A DNA stretch of 64,000 nt from Streptomyces sp. BK340 (GCF_007827595.1 NZ_VISR01000016.1:124001-188000); one strand, 5' to 3'; counted from the stretch's first letter, positions 32,079-41,395 are shown. Program-made: numbers and translations. Notes: generated by a model from the sequence alone, not told the origin.

Positions 32079-32152
32079 TAGCGGGGACAGGATTTGAACC
32101 TGCGACCTCTGGGTTATGAGCCCAGCGAGCTACCGAGCTGCTCCACCCCGCG
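32079..32152 (-). tRNA. Initiator tRNA-fMet (CAT), copy 2
   Basis: Same 74-nt sequence as copy 1, with the CAT anticodon, GGG/CCC anticodon stem and C1-T72 mismatch. It lies 2,158 bp from the other copy on the same strand and has its own hairpin terminator. Confidence 0.96.
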
Positions 32153-32193
32153 CCGTTGCCTGGTAACAGTACCACGGCGCAGAGTGGCCTTGA

Positions 32194-35121
32194 TCAACTC
32201 GCGTTCTTGTCCGCTGTCTTGTCGGTCGCCTTGTCCGCTGTCCTGTCAGCCGTCTTGTCGGTCGTCCTGCCGGCCTTGGACTGTGCGTCCTCGGCCCGCT
32301 TCAGCGCATCCTGCAGATCCTTCTGGGCCTTGGCGTACGCGTCCCAGTCCGGCCCCTCCTTGAGGGCCTGCTGCCCGGCGGCGAAGGCCTTCTGCGCGTC
32401 TTCCAGCGCCTGCTGCACCGTCGGGTTGGTGGTGCCGGGCGGATTGGTGGTGCCGGTATCGGGCGGTGTGGTCGACCCGTTCACTCCGAACACCTTGTTG
32501 AGCGCCTCGTCCAGCGTGTCCTCGAAGGCGGTCTTGCCCTCGTAAGTCACCAACACCTTGCGCAGCAAGGGGTACTTGAGTTCACCACCGCGTACGTAGA
32601 CGGGCTCCGCGTACAGCAGGCCCCCGTCGAGCGGCACGGTCAGCAGGTTGCCGTACTCGACCTTCGAGTGGCCTCTGGACAGGAGGCTGATCGTCTCGGC
32701 GATGTCCGCCTGGGAGTTGAACTGGCTCTGGACCTGCTTGGGTCCGTCGACGGTCGTGCTCGTCGGCAGTTTCAGGACTCTGATCTTGCCGTAGTCGCTG
32801 GCCCGCGGATCGGAGTCGACGGACATGAACGCGCTGAGGTTGTCCCGCCCGTTCGGCGTGAACGTCGTCGTCAGCGAGAACGCCTGCGCCGCCTGGTCCG
32901 GCATCTTCATGCTCAGGTAGTACGGCGGCACCGCGCTGCCGGAGTCGTTGGTCGGGTCGTCCGGGACCTCCCACACCTCGCTGCCGCTGAGGAAGGTCTG
33001 CGCGTCCGTCACGTGGTAGCGGGTGAGCAGCTCGCGCTGGACCTTGAACAGGTCCTGCGGGTAGCGGAGATGGGCCATCAGGTCCGCGGAGATGTCCGCG
33101 CGGGGCTTCACCGTGCCGGGGAAGGCCTTCATCCAGGTCTTCAGCACCGGGTCCTTGGTGTCCCACTGGTAGAGCTTGACCTCGCCGGTGTACGCGTCGA
33201 CGGTCGCCTTCACCGAGTTGCGGATGTAGTTGACCTGGTTCTGCTGGGCCACCACCGCGCGGGAGTTGTTGTTCGCGGTCAGCGAGTCGGCCGTCGTGTC
33301 ACCGAGGGTCGTACGGGAGGCGTACGGGTATCCGTTCGTGGTCGTGTACGCGTCCACGATCCACTGGATGCGGTGGTTCACCACGGCCGGGTAGGCGTCG
33401 CCGTCGATGGTCAGCCAGGGGGCGACCGCCTCGACGCGGTCCTTGGGTGTGCGGTTGTACAGGATCCGCGAGCCCTTGCCGATCGCGCCGGAGTAGAGGA
33501 TCTGCGGCTCGTTGAACGCCACCGCGTACGCGGCCCGGTTGATCGGGTCGTCGAGGTTGACGCCGCTCTTGCCGGTGTAGCTGGTGGTCTTCTCGCCCTG
33601 GTCGTCGGAGTAGTCGATCTCCTTCTGGGGACCGCCGACGATCGAGTACGTGGTGGTCTTCTCGCCGTAGTAGATCCGCTGCTCGTACGTGCCCAGGTCC
33701 CCCTGGGACGGCAGGTTCTTCTCGGTGAAGACCGGGCGGCCCTCGGGGTCGGCCTCGGTGCCCTTGGCTGCGACCACGCCGAAGCCGTGCGTGTAGCGGA
33801 AGTGGTCGTTGATCCAGTTGTTCTTCGGGATGCCGTCCAGGTTCAGCTCGCGCAGACCGATGACGGTGTCCTGGTCCTTGCCGTCCTTGGCGTACCGGTC
33901 GACGTCGAGGTTGGTCGGGAACCCGTAGTAGTTCCGGATCTGCTGCAGCTGCTGGAACGTCGGCGAGACGACGTTCGGGTCCATGATGCGGATGCTGGCC
34001 GTGTCGTCGACCTGGTCGCGCAGCTTGGTCTTGTCCGCGGTGCCGGACTTGCCCGGGTACTCGGTGACCTTGGCGTCGTCGATGCCGTACGCCTCACGGG
34101 TCGCCTTGAGGTTCTTCTGGACGTACGGGGCTTCCTTGGCCTGCTCGTTGGGCTGGACCTGGAACTTCTGCACGATGGCCGGGTACAGGCCGCCGATCAG
34201 GATCGCGGAGAGCACCATCAGGCCGAAGCCGATGACGGGCAGCTGCCAGGTGCGCCGCCACAGGGTGGCGAAGAACAGCAGTGCGCAGATGACCGCGATG
34301 CAGAACAGGATCGTCTTGGCCGGCAGATAGGCGTTGGCGTCGACGTAACGCAGGCCGGTCCAGTTGCCGGTCGTCTTGAAGTCGCTGGACTTGACGGCGA
34401 GGCCGTACCGGTCGAGCCAGTAGGCGACCGCCTTCAGCGCGACGAAGATGCCGAGGAGCACCGACAGATGCCCGGTCGCGGCGGCGGTGGCGCGCGCGCC
34501 CGGGCTGGTGACGCGCAGCCCGCCGTACAGGTAGTGGGTGAGCGCGGCGGCGATCAGGCAGAGGATCGCGGTGGCGAATCCGAAGCCGAGCAGGAACCGG
34601 TACCAGGGCAGATCGAAGGCGTAGAAGGAGACGTCGAGGTGGAACTGCGGGTCCTTCTGGTGGAAGGGCACGCCGTTGACCCACATCAGCCAGGTGCGCC
34701 ACTGGCTGGACGCCGAGGCGCCCGCGATCAGGCCGACGAGGGAGGTGACGGCGAGCAGCATCCACGTCTTGTACGGCGCGATGCCCATCCGGTAGCGGTC
34801 CAGGCTCTGCTGTTCCATGGACATGGCACTCAGCGGGGGCCGCAGCCGGTGCGCGAGCCAGATGTTGAAGCCCACGGCGAGAGCCATCAGCAGACCGAAG
34901 ACGAAGAACAGCCCGATCTTGGTCGACAGCGTAGTGGTGAACACGGACGAGTAGTGCACCGACCGGTACCACAGCCAGTCCGTCCAGAAGCCCGCGAACA
35001 TGGTGAACGCCATGCCGAGGACGGACAGGACGCCCAGTGTCATGAGCAGGGTCCGGGCGCGCCGGGACGGGCGGCCCGCTCTGATCCGCGGTCCCGTCGG
35101 GCCTCCGCCGCGGTCCGGCAT
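32194..35121 (-). CDS. UPF0182-family large membrane protein
   Basis: 975 residues. Seven membrane helices lie in the first 330 residues, followed by a large, probably extracytoplasmic region (about 340-870; RIYYGEKTTTYSIVGGPQKE and similar family blocks) and a charged, Lys/Asp/Ala-rich tail (about 900-975) that ends in short degenerate TDKTAD repeats. UPF0182 proteins are nearly universal in actinomycetes, but their function is unknown. ATG 35121 (MPDRGGGPTGPR) matches family N-termini; GTG 35139 is an alternative. Divergent from the next gene. Confidence 0.9.
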   Translation of the reverse strand: MPDRGGGPTGPRIRAGRPSRRARTLLMTLGVLSVLGMAFTMFAGFWTDWLWYRSVHYSSVFTTTLSTKIGLFFVFGLLMALAVGFNIWLAHRLRPPLSAMSMEQQSLDRYRMGIAPYKTWMLLAVTSLVGLIAGASASSQWRTWLMWVNGVPFHQKDPQFHLDVSFYAFDLPWYRFLLGFGFATAILCLIAAALTHYLYGGLRVTSPGARATAAATGHLSVLLGIFVALKAVAYWLDRYGLAVKSSDFKTTGNWTGLRYVDANAYLPAKTILFCIAVICALLFFATLWRRTWQLPVIGFGLMVLSAILIGGLYPAIVQKFQVQPNEQAKEAPYVQKNLKATREAYGIDDAKVTEYPGKSGTADKTKLRDQVDDTASIRIMDPNVVSPTFQQLQQIRNYYGFPTNLDVDRYAKDGKDQDTVIGLRELNLDGIPKNNWINDHFRYTHGFGVVAAKGTEADPEGRPVFTEKNLPSQGDLGTYEQRIYYGEKTTTYSIVGGPQKEIDYSDDQGEKTTSYTGKSGVNLDDPINRAAYAVAFNEPQILYSGAIGKGSRILYNRTPKDRVEAVAPWLTIDGDAYPAVVNHRIQWIVDAYTTTNGYPYASRTTLGDTTADSLTANNNSRAVVAQQNQVNYIRNSVKATVDAYTGEVKLYQWDTKDPVLKTWMKAFPGTVKPRADISADLMAHLRYPQDLFKVQRELLTRYHVTDAQTFLSGSEVWEVPDDPTNDSGSAVPPYYLSMKMPDQAAQAFSLTTTFTPNGRDNLSAFMSVDSDPRASDYGKIRVLKLPTSTTVDGPKQVQSQFNSQADIAETISLLSRGHSKVEYGNLLTVPLDGGLLYAEPVYVRGGELKYPLLRKVLVTYEGKTAFEDTLDEALNKVFGVNGSTTPPDTGTTNPPGTTNPTVQQALEDAQKAFAAGQQALKEGPDWDAYAKAQKDLQDALKRAEDAQSKAGRTTDKTADRTADKATDKTADKNAS

Positions 35122-35285
35122 CTGGAAAGCCAAGGTGCGCACCTCGAAGTTCGCTGTCGATCCGTCAGGCCCTCGTGTTCGCGGGCCCTCCGTGGCCCCC
35201 CGTGATCGCGGGCCCACACCTATGCAACTTACTCACGGTTTACTCGGTTCCCGATTCCGGCCGGTAACGAGGCAGGATTGTGACC

Positions 35286-35828
35286 ATGTCCAACACTCCC
35301 ATGGCAGCGAGCCCGCTCACCCGGGCCGTACTCGAGATCGACGAGTACGCCTCCGGCCTCGGCTGGGACCAGCCCGCTCGCCTTTTCGCCCTCGTAGACA
35401 CCGCACGGCTGCGGGCTCAGGAACCCTCGCTCGCCGCCCAGCTCGGCCTGCAGGACGAGTCCGAGACGACCGGTCTCACCCCGATCGAGCAGGACGAGGT
35501 CCCGACGGACAAGCCGCTCGACGAGTTCCTCGGCACCATCGCCTGGCCGGACGCGGTGGTCGGCTGCGCGCTGACGGTGGAGCGCCTGATGCTGCCGCCG
35601 TCGGCCGAGGCGCAGGTCCCCCAGGGCCTGAGCGAGGCCAAGCTGGCCCAGTGGGTGGCGGACCACCCCGAGCGCCAGGAGGTCCGCATGACGGTCGCGG
35701 TGCTGCGCGACGGCAGCCGCGACTCGGCGCTGCGGCTGCGCGAGAAGGACTCCGCCACGGAGGTCCTGACGGGCCCGGACCTGGTGCCCGGCCTGGCCGA
35801 GGCCCTGTCGACCACCTTCGCGGACTGA
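35286..35828 (+). CDS. PPA1309-family protein
   Basis: 180-residue cytosolic protein of an actinobacterial family with no known function. LTRAVLEIDEYASGLGWDQP near the N-terminus and PDAVVGCALTVERLMLPP in the middle are typical. It is divergent from the UPF0182 gene, a pairing common in actinomycetes, and ends at a shared bidirectional terminator. ATG 35286 is preferred to the overlapping GTG 35280. Confidence 0.8.
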   Translation: MSNTPMAASPLTRAVLEIDEYASGLGWDQPARLFALVDTARLRAQEPSLAAQLGLQDESETTGLTPIEQDEVPTDKPLDEFLGTIAWPDAVVGCALTVERLMLPPSAEAQVPQGLSEAKLAQWVADHPERQEVRMTVAVLRDGSRDSALRLREKDSATEVLTGPDLVPGLAEALSTTFAD

Positions 35829-35868
35829 CGTCCTCTTCTCGCACTCTTCTCGCAGATCCTGTACGGCG

Positions 35869-35903
35869 CTGGGGGCGCCCCTTGTCACAAGGGGCGCCCC
35901 CAG
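35869..35903. terminator. Bidirectional terminator
   Basis: A perfect 15-bp inverted repeat (CTGGGGGCGCCCCTT and its complement) with a 5-nt loop between convergent genes. Confidence 0.9.
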
Positions 35904-35943
35904 CCGTGTACCGGAATCCGCTCGCCGCAGCGGGATCCGCTCG

Positions 35944-37041
35944 TCAGCCCTTGACGGTGCACTTCGGCAGGGCGGCGGTGTCGCCGCTGCGGATGTCCTT
36001 CAGGGCGCCGAGCGCGTCGCCGATGGTCTTGACCTTGACCAGGGTGAGCCCGCCCGGGGTGTCCTTGGCGGCGGCCGCGCAGTTCTCGGCGGGGGTCAGG
36101 AAGTACTGGGCACCCTTGCTGCGCGCGCCGACGGTCTTCATCTCGATGCCGCCGATCGGCCCGACCGTGCCGTTGTCGTCGATCGTCCCGGTGCCCGCGA
36201 CGAACTTGCCGCCGGTGAGACTGCCCGGGGTGAGCTTGTCGTAGATGCCGAGCGCGAACATCAGGCCGGCGCTGGGCCCGCCGACGTCGGCGAGCTTGAT
36301 GTCGATGGTGAACGGGAAGGTGTGGTCGGTCCCGGCGGAGATCCCGACGATGGCCCGCTTGACGCCGCTGTCGGCGGAGGTCGCCGTCGTGATCTTCACG
36401 TCCTGCGTCCTGGTCGCCGTCTTGTGCTCCTTCTGGGCGGCGGCCTGCTCCTTGACGGGGACGACGGTGAAGACGACGTTCTGCCCCGGCTTGTGCTTGG
36501 TGACGAGCTTGGCGACATCGGACGGCTGCTTCACGGCCGTACCGTCCACGGCCTTGATCACATCACCGGCGTGCAGCCGGCCCTCGGCCGGGGAGCCCTT
36601 GACGACGGTGGAGACGATCACCCAGGACTTCACCGGGACGCCCAGTTCCTTCAGGGCGGCGACCTTGGCGCTCTCCTGGGACTGGCTGAACTCCTCGGCG
36701 TTCTCCTGGGTGGACTGCTCCTCCGTCTTGCCGTCCGGGTACAGCGTGTCGTGCGGCACGACCTTGGTGTCGTGCGCCAGCCAGCCGTAGACGGCCTCCA
36801 CCAGGTTCATCCGGAAGTCGGCGCTGGTGACCCGGACGGTGGTCATGTTGAGATGCCCGTCCGTCGGGTAGGTCTTGTGCCCCTCGATCTCCAGCACCGG
36901 CTCGCCCGCGTGCTCCCCGAGCGTGTTCACGGTCGGCCCGGGGGACATCTCCGAGTACGGCACGGGGATGAGCACTCCCGCGCACAGGAGCGCGATCAGC
37001 ATCAGGGTGGAGGCGAGCATCGTCGCGGTGCGGCGTGGCAT
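35944..37041 (-). CDS. PDZ-domain Lon-type (S16) membrane protease, YlbL-like
   Basis: 365 residues. An N-terminal signal-anchor helix (about 5-28), a region leading to a PDZ domain (about 130-210: KGSPAEGRLHAGDVIKAVDG), and a Lon-type S16 catalytic domain (about 235-350). The catalytic Ser is in VGGPSAGLMFALG and the Lys in GGIEMKTVGA, the Ser-Lys dyad of the family. Bacillus YlbL has a role in cell-division control after DNA damage; the Streptomyces target is unknown. Cys in the C-terminal ENCAA and PKC could form an external disulfide. Confidence 0.9.
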   Translation of the reverse strand: MPRRTATMLASTLMLIALLCAGVLIPVPYSEMSPGPTVNTLGEHAGEPVLEIEGHKTYPTDGHLNMTTVRVTSADFRMNLVEAVYGWLAHDTKVVPHDTLYPDGKTEEQSTQENAEEFSQSQESAKVAALKELGVPVKSWVIVSTVVKGSPAEGRLHAGDVIKAVDGTAVKQPSDVAKLVTKHKPGQNVVFTVVPVKEQAAAQKEHKTATRTQDVKITTATSADSGVKRAIVGISAGTDHTFPFTIDIKLADVGGPSAGLMFALGIYDKLTPGSLTGGKFVAGTGTIDDNGTVGPIGGIEMKTVGARSKGAQYFLTPAENCAAAAKDTPGGLTLVKVKTIGDALGALKDIRSGDTAALPKCTVKG

Positions 37042-37091
37042 GCAACGACAGTACGGGACGCCTCTGTCAGCGCACCGTCAGGGCACCCCCG

Positions 37092-37265
37092 TCAGGCGCC
37101 GTGCGCGCCCGAGCGGGGCTTCTCCATGGCCTCGCGGAAGCGTGCGTACCCGTCCAGTTCGGGCCCGTCGCTGCGGGCCCGTCGAGTGCGGTTGGCCCAG
37201 CTTCCCCACAGACCGGCACCGACCGCAGCCACAAGCGGAATCAGCAACCAGGCAAGCGCCGCCAT
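37092..37265 (-). CDS. 57-residue single-span membrane protein
   Basis: Small gene: ATG 37265 with GGGAGG 5 bp upstream, stop at 37092. The product begins MAALAWLLIPLVAAVGAGLW, a membrane helix, continues with a basic NRTRRAR stop-transfer stretch and ends in an acidic/basic cytoplasmic tail (GPELDGYARFREAMEKPRSG). Codon third positions are strongly G/C as in neighbouring genes. I recall similar small proteins next to this protease in other Streptomyces. It lies 50 bp upstream of the S16 protease on the same strand, so it may be its partner. Function unknown. Confidence 0.75.
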   Translation of the reverse strand: MAALAWLLIPLVAAVGAGLWGSWANRTRRARSDGPELDGYARFREAMEKPRSGAHGA

Positions 37266-37405
37266 GCCGACCTCCCAACCCCATGAGCGTCCGCGACTGA
37301 CTGATCAGCAGATTAACCATCCGCACTGACAACGCTCACGCCAGGGGGTCGGTTACGCAACCGGAGTGGGAGGTGGGCCGAACGTGAACACGGGTGCGGC
37401 TGATG

Positions 37406-37867
37406 TCAGCAGGCGCCGACCCACTCCTCGGTCCCGTCGGAGAACTTCTGCTGCTTCCAGATGGGCACCTCGTGCTTGAGGTCGTCGATCAGCTTGCGGC
37501 ACGCCTCGAAGGCCTCGGCCCGGTGCGGGCACGACACGCCCACGACGACGGCGAGGTCCCCGACGTCGAGGTCGCCGACCCGGTGGACGGCGGCCAGCGC
37601 GCGCACCGGGTACTCGGCGACGACCTTCTCGGCGATCCGCCGCATCTCGGCCTCGGCGCTGGGATGGCAGGAGTACCCGAGCGCGTCGACGTCGGCGCCC
37701 CCGTCGTGGTTCCGCACGGTCCCCACGAAGAGCGCGACGCCGCCGGCGGCGTCGTCCCCGACGGCCCGGAACACCTCGTCCACGGACAGCGCGGTCTCGC
37801 GGATGCCGATCAGCTTGATGGGATCCTGAGCCGCCTGCTCACCGGGGTGATCGTTCGTAGCTGCCAT
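37406..37867 (-). CDS. moaE: Molybdopterin synthase catalytic subunit MoaE
   Basis: 153 residues. With the thiocarboxylated small subunit MoaD it converts precursor Z (cPMP) to molybdopterin. GALFVGTVR-type block (VALFVGTVRNHDGG), HRVGDLDVGDLAVVVGVSC, and KHEVPIWKQQ with the conserved Lys residues are visible. No moaD is adjacent. ATG 37867 gives the usual N-terminus; ATG 37885 is possible. Confidence 0.93.
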   Translation of the reverse strand: MAATNDHPGEQAAQDPIKLIGIRETALSVDEVFRAVGDDAAGGVALFVGTVRNHDGGADVDALGYSCHPSAEAEMRRIAEKVVAEYPVRALAAVHRVGDLDVGDLAVVVGVSCPHRAEAFEACRKLIDDLKHEVPIWKQQKFSDGTEEWVGAC

Positions 37868-38084
37868 GGGTCCATCGTGCCGCATGCCCCCGACGACGAG
37901 GAATACGACTTTCACCAGGCACACGCGCGTGCCGCCTTGGAGCCTTCTACAGGGGCTGCCGGCCCACCGGGGCAGGGCCACGGCCGCTCGTCGGCCCACC
38001 GAGGCGGGTGCTGGGCGGGCACAGGCCGGGGCTCCAGGGGCGGGAGCCCCCCTGGCGGAGGTCAAGGGGCAAAGCCCCCACGCC

Positions 38085-39194
38085 TCACCGCCGCCGGGCC
38101 TTCCGAGCCCGCCGGACCACAGCGGCGGCGCCCAGCAGGGCCACCGTCGCACCCGCCGCGCCCGCAGCCGTCGCGTCCTTCCGCCCCAGCCGGCGCCCCG
38201 CGACCGTATGCCGCCCGGAGACCTCCCCCAGCAGCTCCGCGAGCACTTCCTCGTTGGTCCACCCCGGCCGCCACCCGGCATCGTGCAGCCGGCTCCCGCT
38301 GACCACCCAGGGATACATCGTGTACGCCAGGTCCCCCGCCGGAGAGGGAGTGAGCCCGATCCGGTGCAGCCGGGCCGCAGCGCCGAGCGCGACGGCCGAC
38401 GGCAGCTCCATCCGCCGGATCCCGCTCAGCTCCTCCACCTCCTCCTGCTCCAGCCACCCGTCACAGCCGACCGCCAGTTCCCCGTCGACCTTCTCCAGGA
38501 CGGCGTACTCCAGAGCGCTGCACAGATCCTCGACGTGACAGAACTGCCACGCGGGCCGCGACCCGGCGACGACCAGCAGTCGAGGCGACTCGAAGTACCT
38601 GGTCAGCGCGGTGTCCGTGCCCCCGACCAGCACGGCGGGCCGGACCACGGTCACGTTCAGCCCCGGATGCGCCCGCGGCGCGCGCCGCGCCAGCCGCTCG
38701 ATCTCCAGCAGGTCCCCGACCCCGGTGGCCTCGGCCGTGGCCCGCAGCTCGGCGTCCTCCGAAAGCGGTAGCTCGTTGTCCGGCAGCGCCCCGTAGACCA
38801 TCGCGGACGTGCACAGCACCACCCGGTGCACCCCGGCCGCCGCGGCCGCGGTCAGCACGGTCTGTGTCCCCCGGACGTTGTAGGCGGTGCGGGCGGCCGG
38901 GTCGCTCCCGAGGTCCAGGTCGAGCGCGAGGTGCACCACCACGTCCGCGCCGCGCAGCTTGTCGGCGATCGACGGGTCGCGCACGTCGAGGATGTGCCAC
39001 TGTGCGGCCTCGCACTCCCCGCGCCGCTCGTCGATGGCGATGACCTGCTTGATCTCCTCGGACGCGGCGAGCCGCTCGGTGAGCAGGGCTCCCACCCCGT
39101 CGGCGGCACCGGTGACCGCGACGACGGGTCCGCGCACGGCGGGCGGGGTTGAGGGGTTTCGCGCTGCGCGAACCTGCGGATCTGGGGAACTCAC
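38085..39194 (-). CDS. NAD-dependent epimerase/dehydratase-family protein (extended SDR)
   Basis: 369 residues. The N-terminal Rossmann fold has TGAADGVG (about 27-34) and a later STSAMVYGA-like segment (LCTSAMVYGA). I do not see a clear YxxxK pair after it, so catalytic activity is uncertain. A C-terminal Ala-rich helix with Arg-rich end (about 335-369) suggests membrane contact. GTG 39194 has GGAG 7 bp upstream. Divergent from the DUF2342 gene. Confidence 0.82.
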   Translation of the reverse strand: MSSPDPQVRAARNPSTPPAVRGPVVAVTGAADGVGALLTERLAASEEIKQVIAIDERRGECEAAQWHILDVRDPSIADKLRGADVVVHLALDLDLGSDPAARTAYNVRGTQTVLTAAAAAGVHRVVLCTSAMVYGALPDNELPLSEDAELRATAEATGVGDLLEIERLARRAPRAHPGLNVTVVRPAVLVGGTDTALTRYFESPRLLVVAGSRPAWQFCHVEDLCSALEYAVLEKVDGELAVGCDGWLEQEEVEELSGIRRMELPSAVALGAAARLHRIGLTPSPAGDLAYTMYPWVVSGSRLHDAGWRPGWTNEEVLAELLGEVSGRHTVAGRRLGRKDATAAGAAGATVALLGAAAVVRRARKARRR

Positions 39195-39386
39195 CTGGCG
39201 TCTCCAGAGGTTGTCTTCGGTACGGGCGCGACTGACGCGGCCGTACCAGGTGCATCCATCCTGCCGCAGGCCTTCTGTGGACGAAGCACCGAGGCCCGAT
39301 CGGGTCCGGGTGTCTACGCTGGGTGGTGATGTCGGGCAGCCGCGCCGCCGGAGAATCACCGGCGGCCTTACCAGCCGAGGAACCCC

Positions 39387-40823
39387 GTGAGTGACACCCC
39401 ATTCGGATTCGGCCTTCCGCCGGAGGAGCCGGAAGACGGCGACGAGGGCAAGAAGAAGGACCAGCAGAGCGGTGGTGAGCAGGGACCGGGCAACCCGTTC
39501 GGTTTCGGGCTGCCGGGAGCCGGAGGCTTTGGCGGCCCCGGCGCCGACAATCCGCTCGCAGCGATGTTCGGTTCCCTGAACCCCACCGACCTGGGTGCCG
39601 CGTTCCAGCAGCTGGGCCAGATGCTCTCCTACGAGGGCGGCCCGGTGAACTGGGACATGGCCAAGCAGATCGCCCGCCAGACGGTCTCCCAGGGCACCCC
39701 GGACGGCGTCAAGGACGCGAGCGTCGGCGCCGCCGAGCGCACCGCGGTCGAGGAGGCCGTCCGCCTGGCCGACCTGTGGCTGGACGACGCGACGTCCCTG
39801 CCGTCGGGTGCCGCCTCTGCGGTGGCCTGGTCCCGCGCGGAGTGGGTCGAGGCGACCCTGCCCGCGTGGCAGGAGCTGGTCGACCCGGTCGCCGAGCGGG
39901 TCGGCGCGGCCATGGGCGACGTCCTGCCGGAGGAGATGCAGGCCATGGCGGGCCCGCTGATCGGCATGATGCGCTCGATGGGCGGTGCCATGTTCGGCAC
40001 GCAGATCGGGCAGGCCGTGGGCGTGCTCGCCGGCGAGGTCGTCGGTTCGACCGACATCGGCCTCCCTCTGAGCCCGGCCGGCAAGGCCGCGCTGCTCCCG
40101 GCCAACGTGGAGGCCTTCGGCAAGGACCTCGGCGTGCCGCAGGAGGAGGTCCGGCTCTACCTGGCCCTGCGCGAGGCCGCGCACCAGCGCCTGTTCTCGC
40201 ACGTGCCGTGGCTGCGCTCGCACCTGTTCGGCGCGGTCGACGGGTACGCGCGCGGGATCAAGGTCGACACGGCCAAGCTGGAGGACGTGGTCGGCCAGTT
40301 CGACCCGCAGAACCCCGAGCAGCTGCAGGACGCTCTCCAGCAGGGCATGTTCCAGCCGGAGGACACGCCCGAGCAGAAGGCGGCCCTGGCCCGTCTGGAG
40401 ACGGCTCTGGCGCTCGTCGAGGGCTGGGTGGACGCGGTGGTCCACGCGGCCGCGAAGCCGCGTCTGGCGTCCGCCGACGCCCTCCGTGAGACCCTGCGCC
40501 GGCGCCGGGCCACCGGCGGTCCGGCGGAGCAGACGTTCGCCACGCTGATCGGCCTGGAGCTGCGCCCGCGCCGGCTGCGCGACGCCTCCCGCCTGTGGGC
40601 CTCGCTCACGGACGCGCGCGGGGTCGACGGCCGGGACGCCCTGTGGGCCCACCCGGACATGCTGCCGACGGCCTCCGACCTGGACGACCCGGACGGCTTC
40701 GTGCACCGCGAGCAGCTGGACTTCTCCGAGCTGGACAAGATGCTCGGCGAGGCGGCGAGCGGCCACGGCGAGAAGCCGAACCCGAAGAAGGACGACGAGG
40801 ACAAGGGCGACGGCACCGAGTGA
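39387..40823 (+). CDS. DUF2342-family putative zinc-dependent metalloprotease
   Basis: 478 residues. A Gly/Pro-rich, disordered N-terminus (about 1-55, twice FGFGLP), then a mostly helical conserved domain, and a Lys/Asp-rich tail. Family members are called zinc metalloproteases or coenzyme-F420-biosynthesis-associated proteins; the candidate metal site is LREAAHQRLFSHVPWL, not a classical HExxH. Biochemical proof is lacking as far as I know. GTG 39387 starts after AGGAACC. Its stop overlaps the next gene's GTG by 4 bp. Confidence 0.82.
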   Translation: MSDTPFGFGLPPEEPEDGDEGKKKDQQSGGEQGPGNPFGFGLPGAGGFGGPGADNPLAAMFGSLNPTDLGAAFQQLGQMLSYEGGPVNWDMAKQIARQTVSQGTPDGVKDASVGAAERTAVEEAVRLADLWLDDATSLPSGAASAVAWSRAEWVEATLPAWQELVDPVAERVGAAMGDVLPEEMQAMAGPLIGMMRSMGGAMFGTQIGQAVGVLAGEVVGSTDIGLPLSPAGKAALLPANVEAFGKDLGVPQEEVRLYLALREAAHQRLFSHVPWLRSHLFGAVDGYARGIKVDTAKLEDVVGQFDPQNPEQLQDALQQGMFQPEDTPEQKAALARLETALALVEGWVDAVVHAAAKPRLASADALRETLRRRRATGGPAEQTFATLIGLELRPRRLRDASRLWASLTDARGVDGRDALWAHPDMLPTASDLDDPDGFVHREQLDFSELDKMLGEAASGHGEKPNPKKDDEDKGDGTE

Positions 40824-41341
40824 GCCTGCACGACGACGCGGCCCTCGTCCTCAAGGGGTACGAGGGCCAGGGAGAACTGCGCCAGGCCTACCTGGACCAT
40901 CTGGCGACCCATCCGGACGGCATGTGGAAGGCCTGCCACGCGGGCCACATCACAGCGAGCGCGCTGGTGATCGACCCCGAGCACGGCCGGGTACTGCTCA
41001 CGCTGCACCGGAAGCTGCGGATGTGGCTGCAGATGGGCGGCCACTGCGAGCCGGGTGACGCCTCGCTGGCCGCGGCGGCCCTGCGTGAGGCGACCGAGGA
41101 GTCCGGCATCGCGGGACTGACGCTGCTGTCCGGCGGTCCGGTGCGCCTGGACCGGCATCCGATCCCGCCGCCGTGCCACTGGCACTTCGACGTGCAGTAC
41201 GCGGCGCTGGCCCCGGGCGACGCCGAGCACGCGGTCAGCGACGAGTCGCTGGACGTGCGCTGGTTCGCCTACGGCGAGGTGGCGGACGTGGCGGACGAGT
41301 CGGTCGTACGCCTGCTGGACGCGACCCGCGCCAGGCTCTGA
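40820..41341 (+). CDS. Nudix hydrolase
   Basis: 173 residues. A complete Nudix box is present as GGHCEPGDASLAAAALRE followed by ATEESGI, matching Gx5Ex7REUxEExGU. It hydrolyses a nucleoside diphosphate linked to another group; the substrate is not predictable. GTG 40820 overlaps the stop of the DUF2342 gene (GTGA), so the two genes are translationally coupled. A bidirectional terminator follows. Confidence 0.92.
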   Translation: MSLHDDAALVLKGYEGQGELRQAYLDHLATHPDGMWKACHAGHITASALVIDPEHGRVLLTLHRKLRMWLQMGGHCEPGDASLAAAALREATEESGIAGLTLLSGGPVRLDRHPIPPPCHWHFDVQYAALAPGDAEHAVSDESLDVRWFAYGEVADVADESVVRLLDATRARL

Positions 41342-41344
41342 CAG

Positions 41345-41378
41345 GTAAGGGGCGACCGCCACGGCGGTCGCCCCTTAC
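41345..41378. terminator. Bidirectional terminator
   Basis: A 16-bp perfect inverted repeat (GTAAGGGGCGACCGCC and its complement) around a 2-4 nt loop, between the convergent Nudix and AIM24 genes, followed by a short T-rich stretch on the plus strand. Confidence 0.9.
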
Positions 41379-41395
41379 GTCTGTTTTCCGGACGG

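Noticed and set aside
38041..38080. GGGGC-aaa-GCCCC and nearby CCAGGGG/CCCCCTGG inverted repeats as a defined terminator of the epimerase gene
   Set aside because: Stems are short (5-7 bp) and several overlapping pairings are possible; I could not choose one with confidence.
38085..40766. Long open frame (893 codons) on the minus strand joining the epimerase gene with the antisense of the DUF2342 gene
   Set aside because: The upstream two thirds is the antisense shadow of a well-supported plus-strand gene; the epimerase has its own GTG with a ribosome-binding site at 39194.
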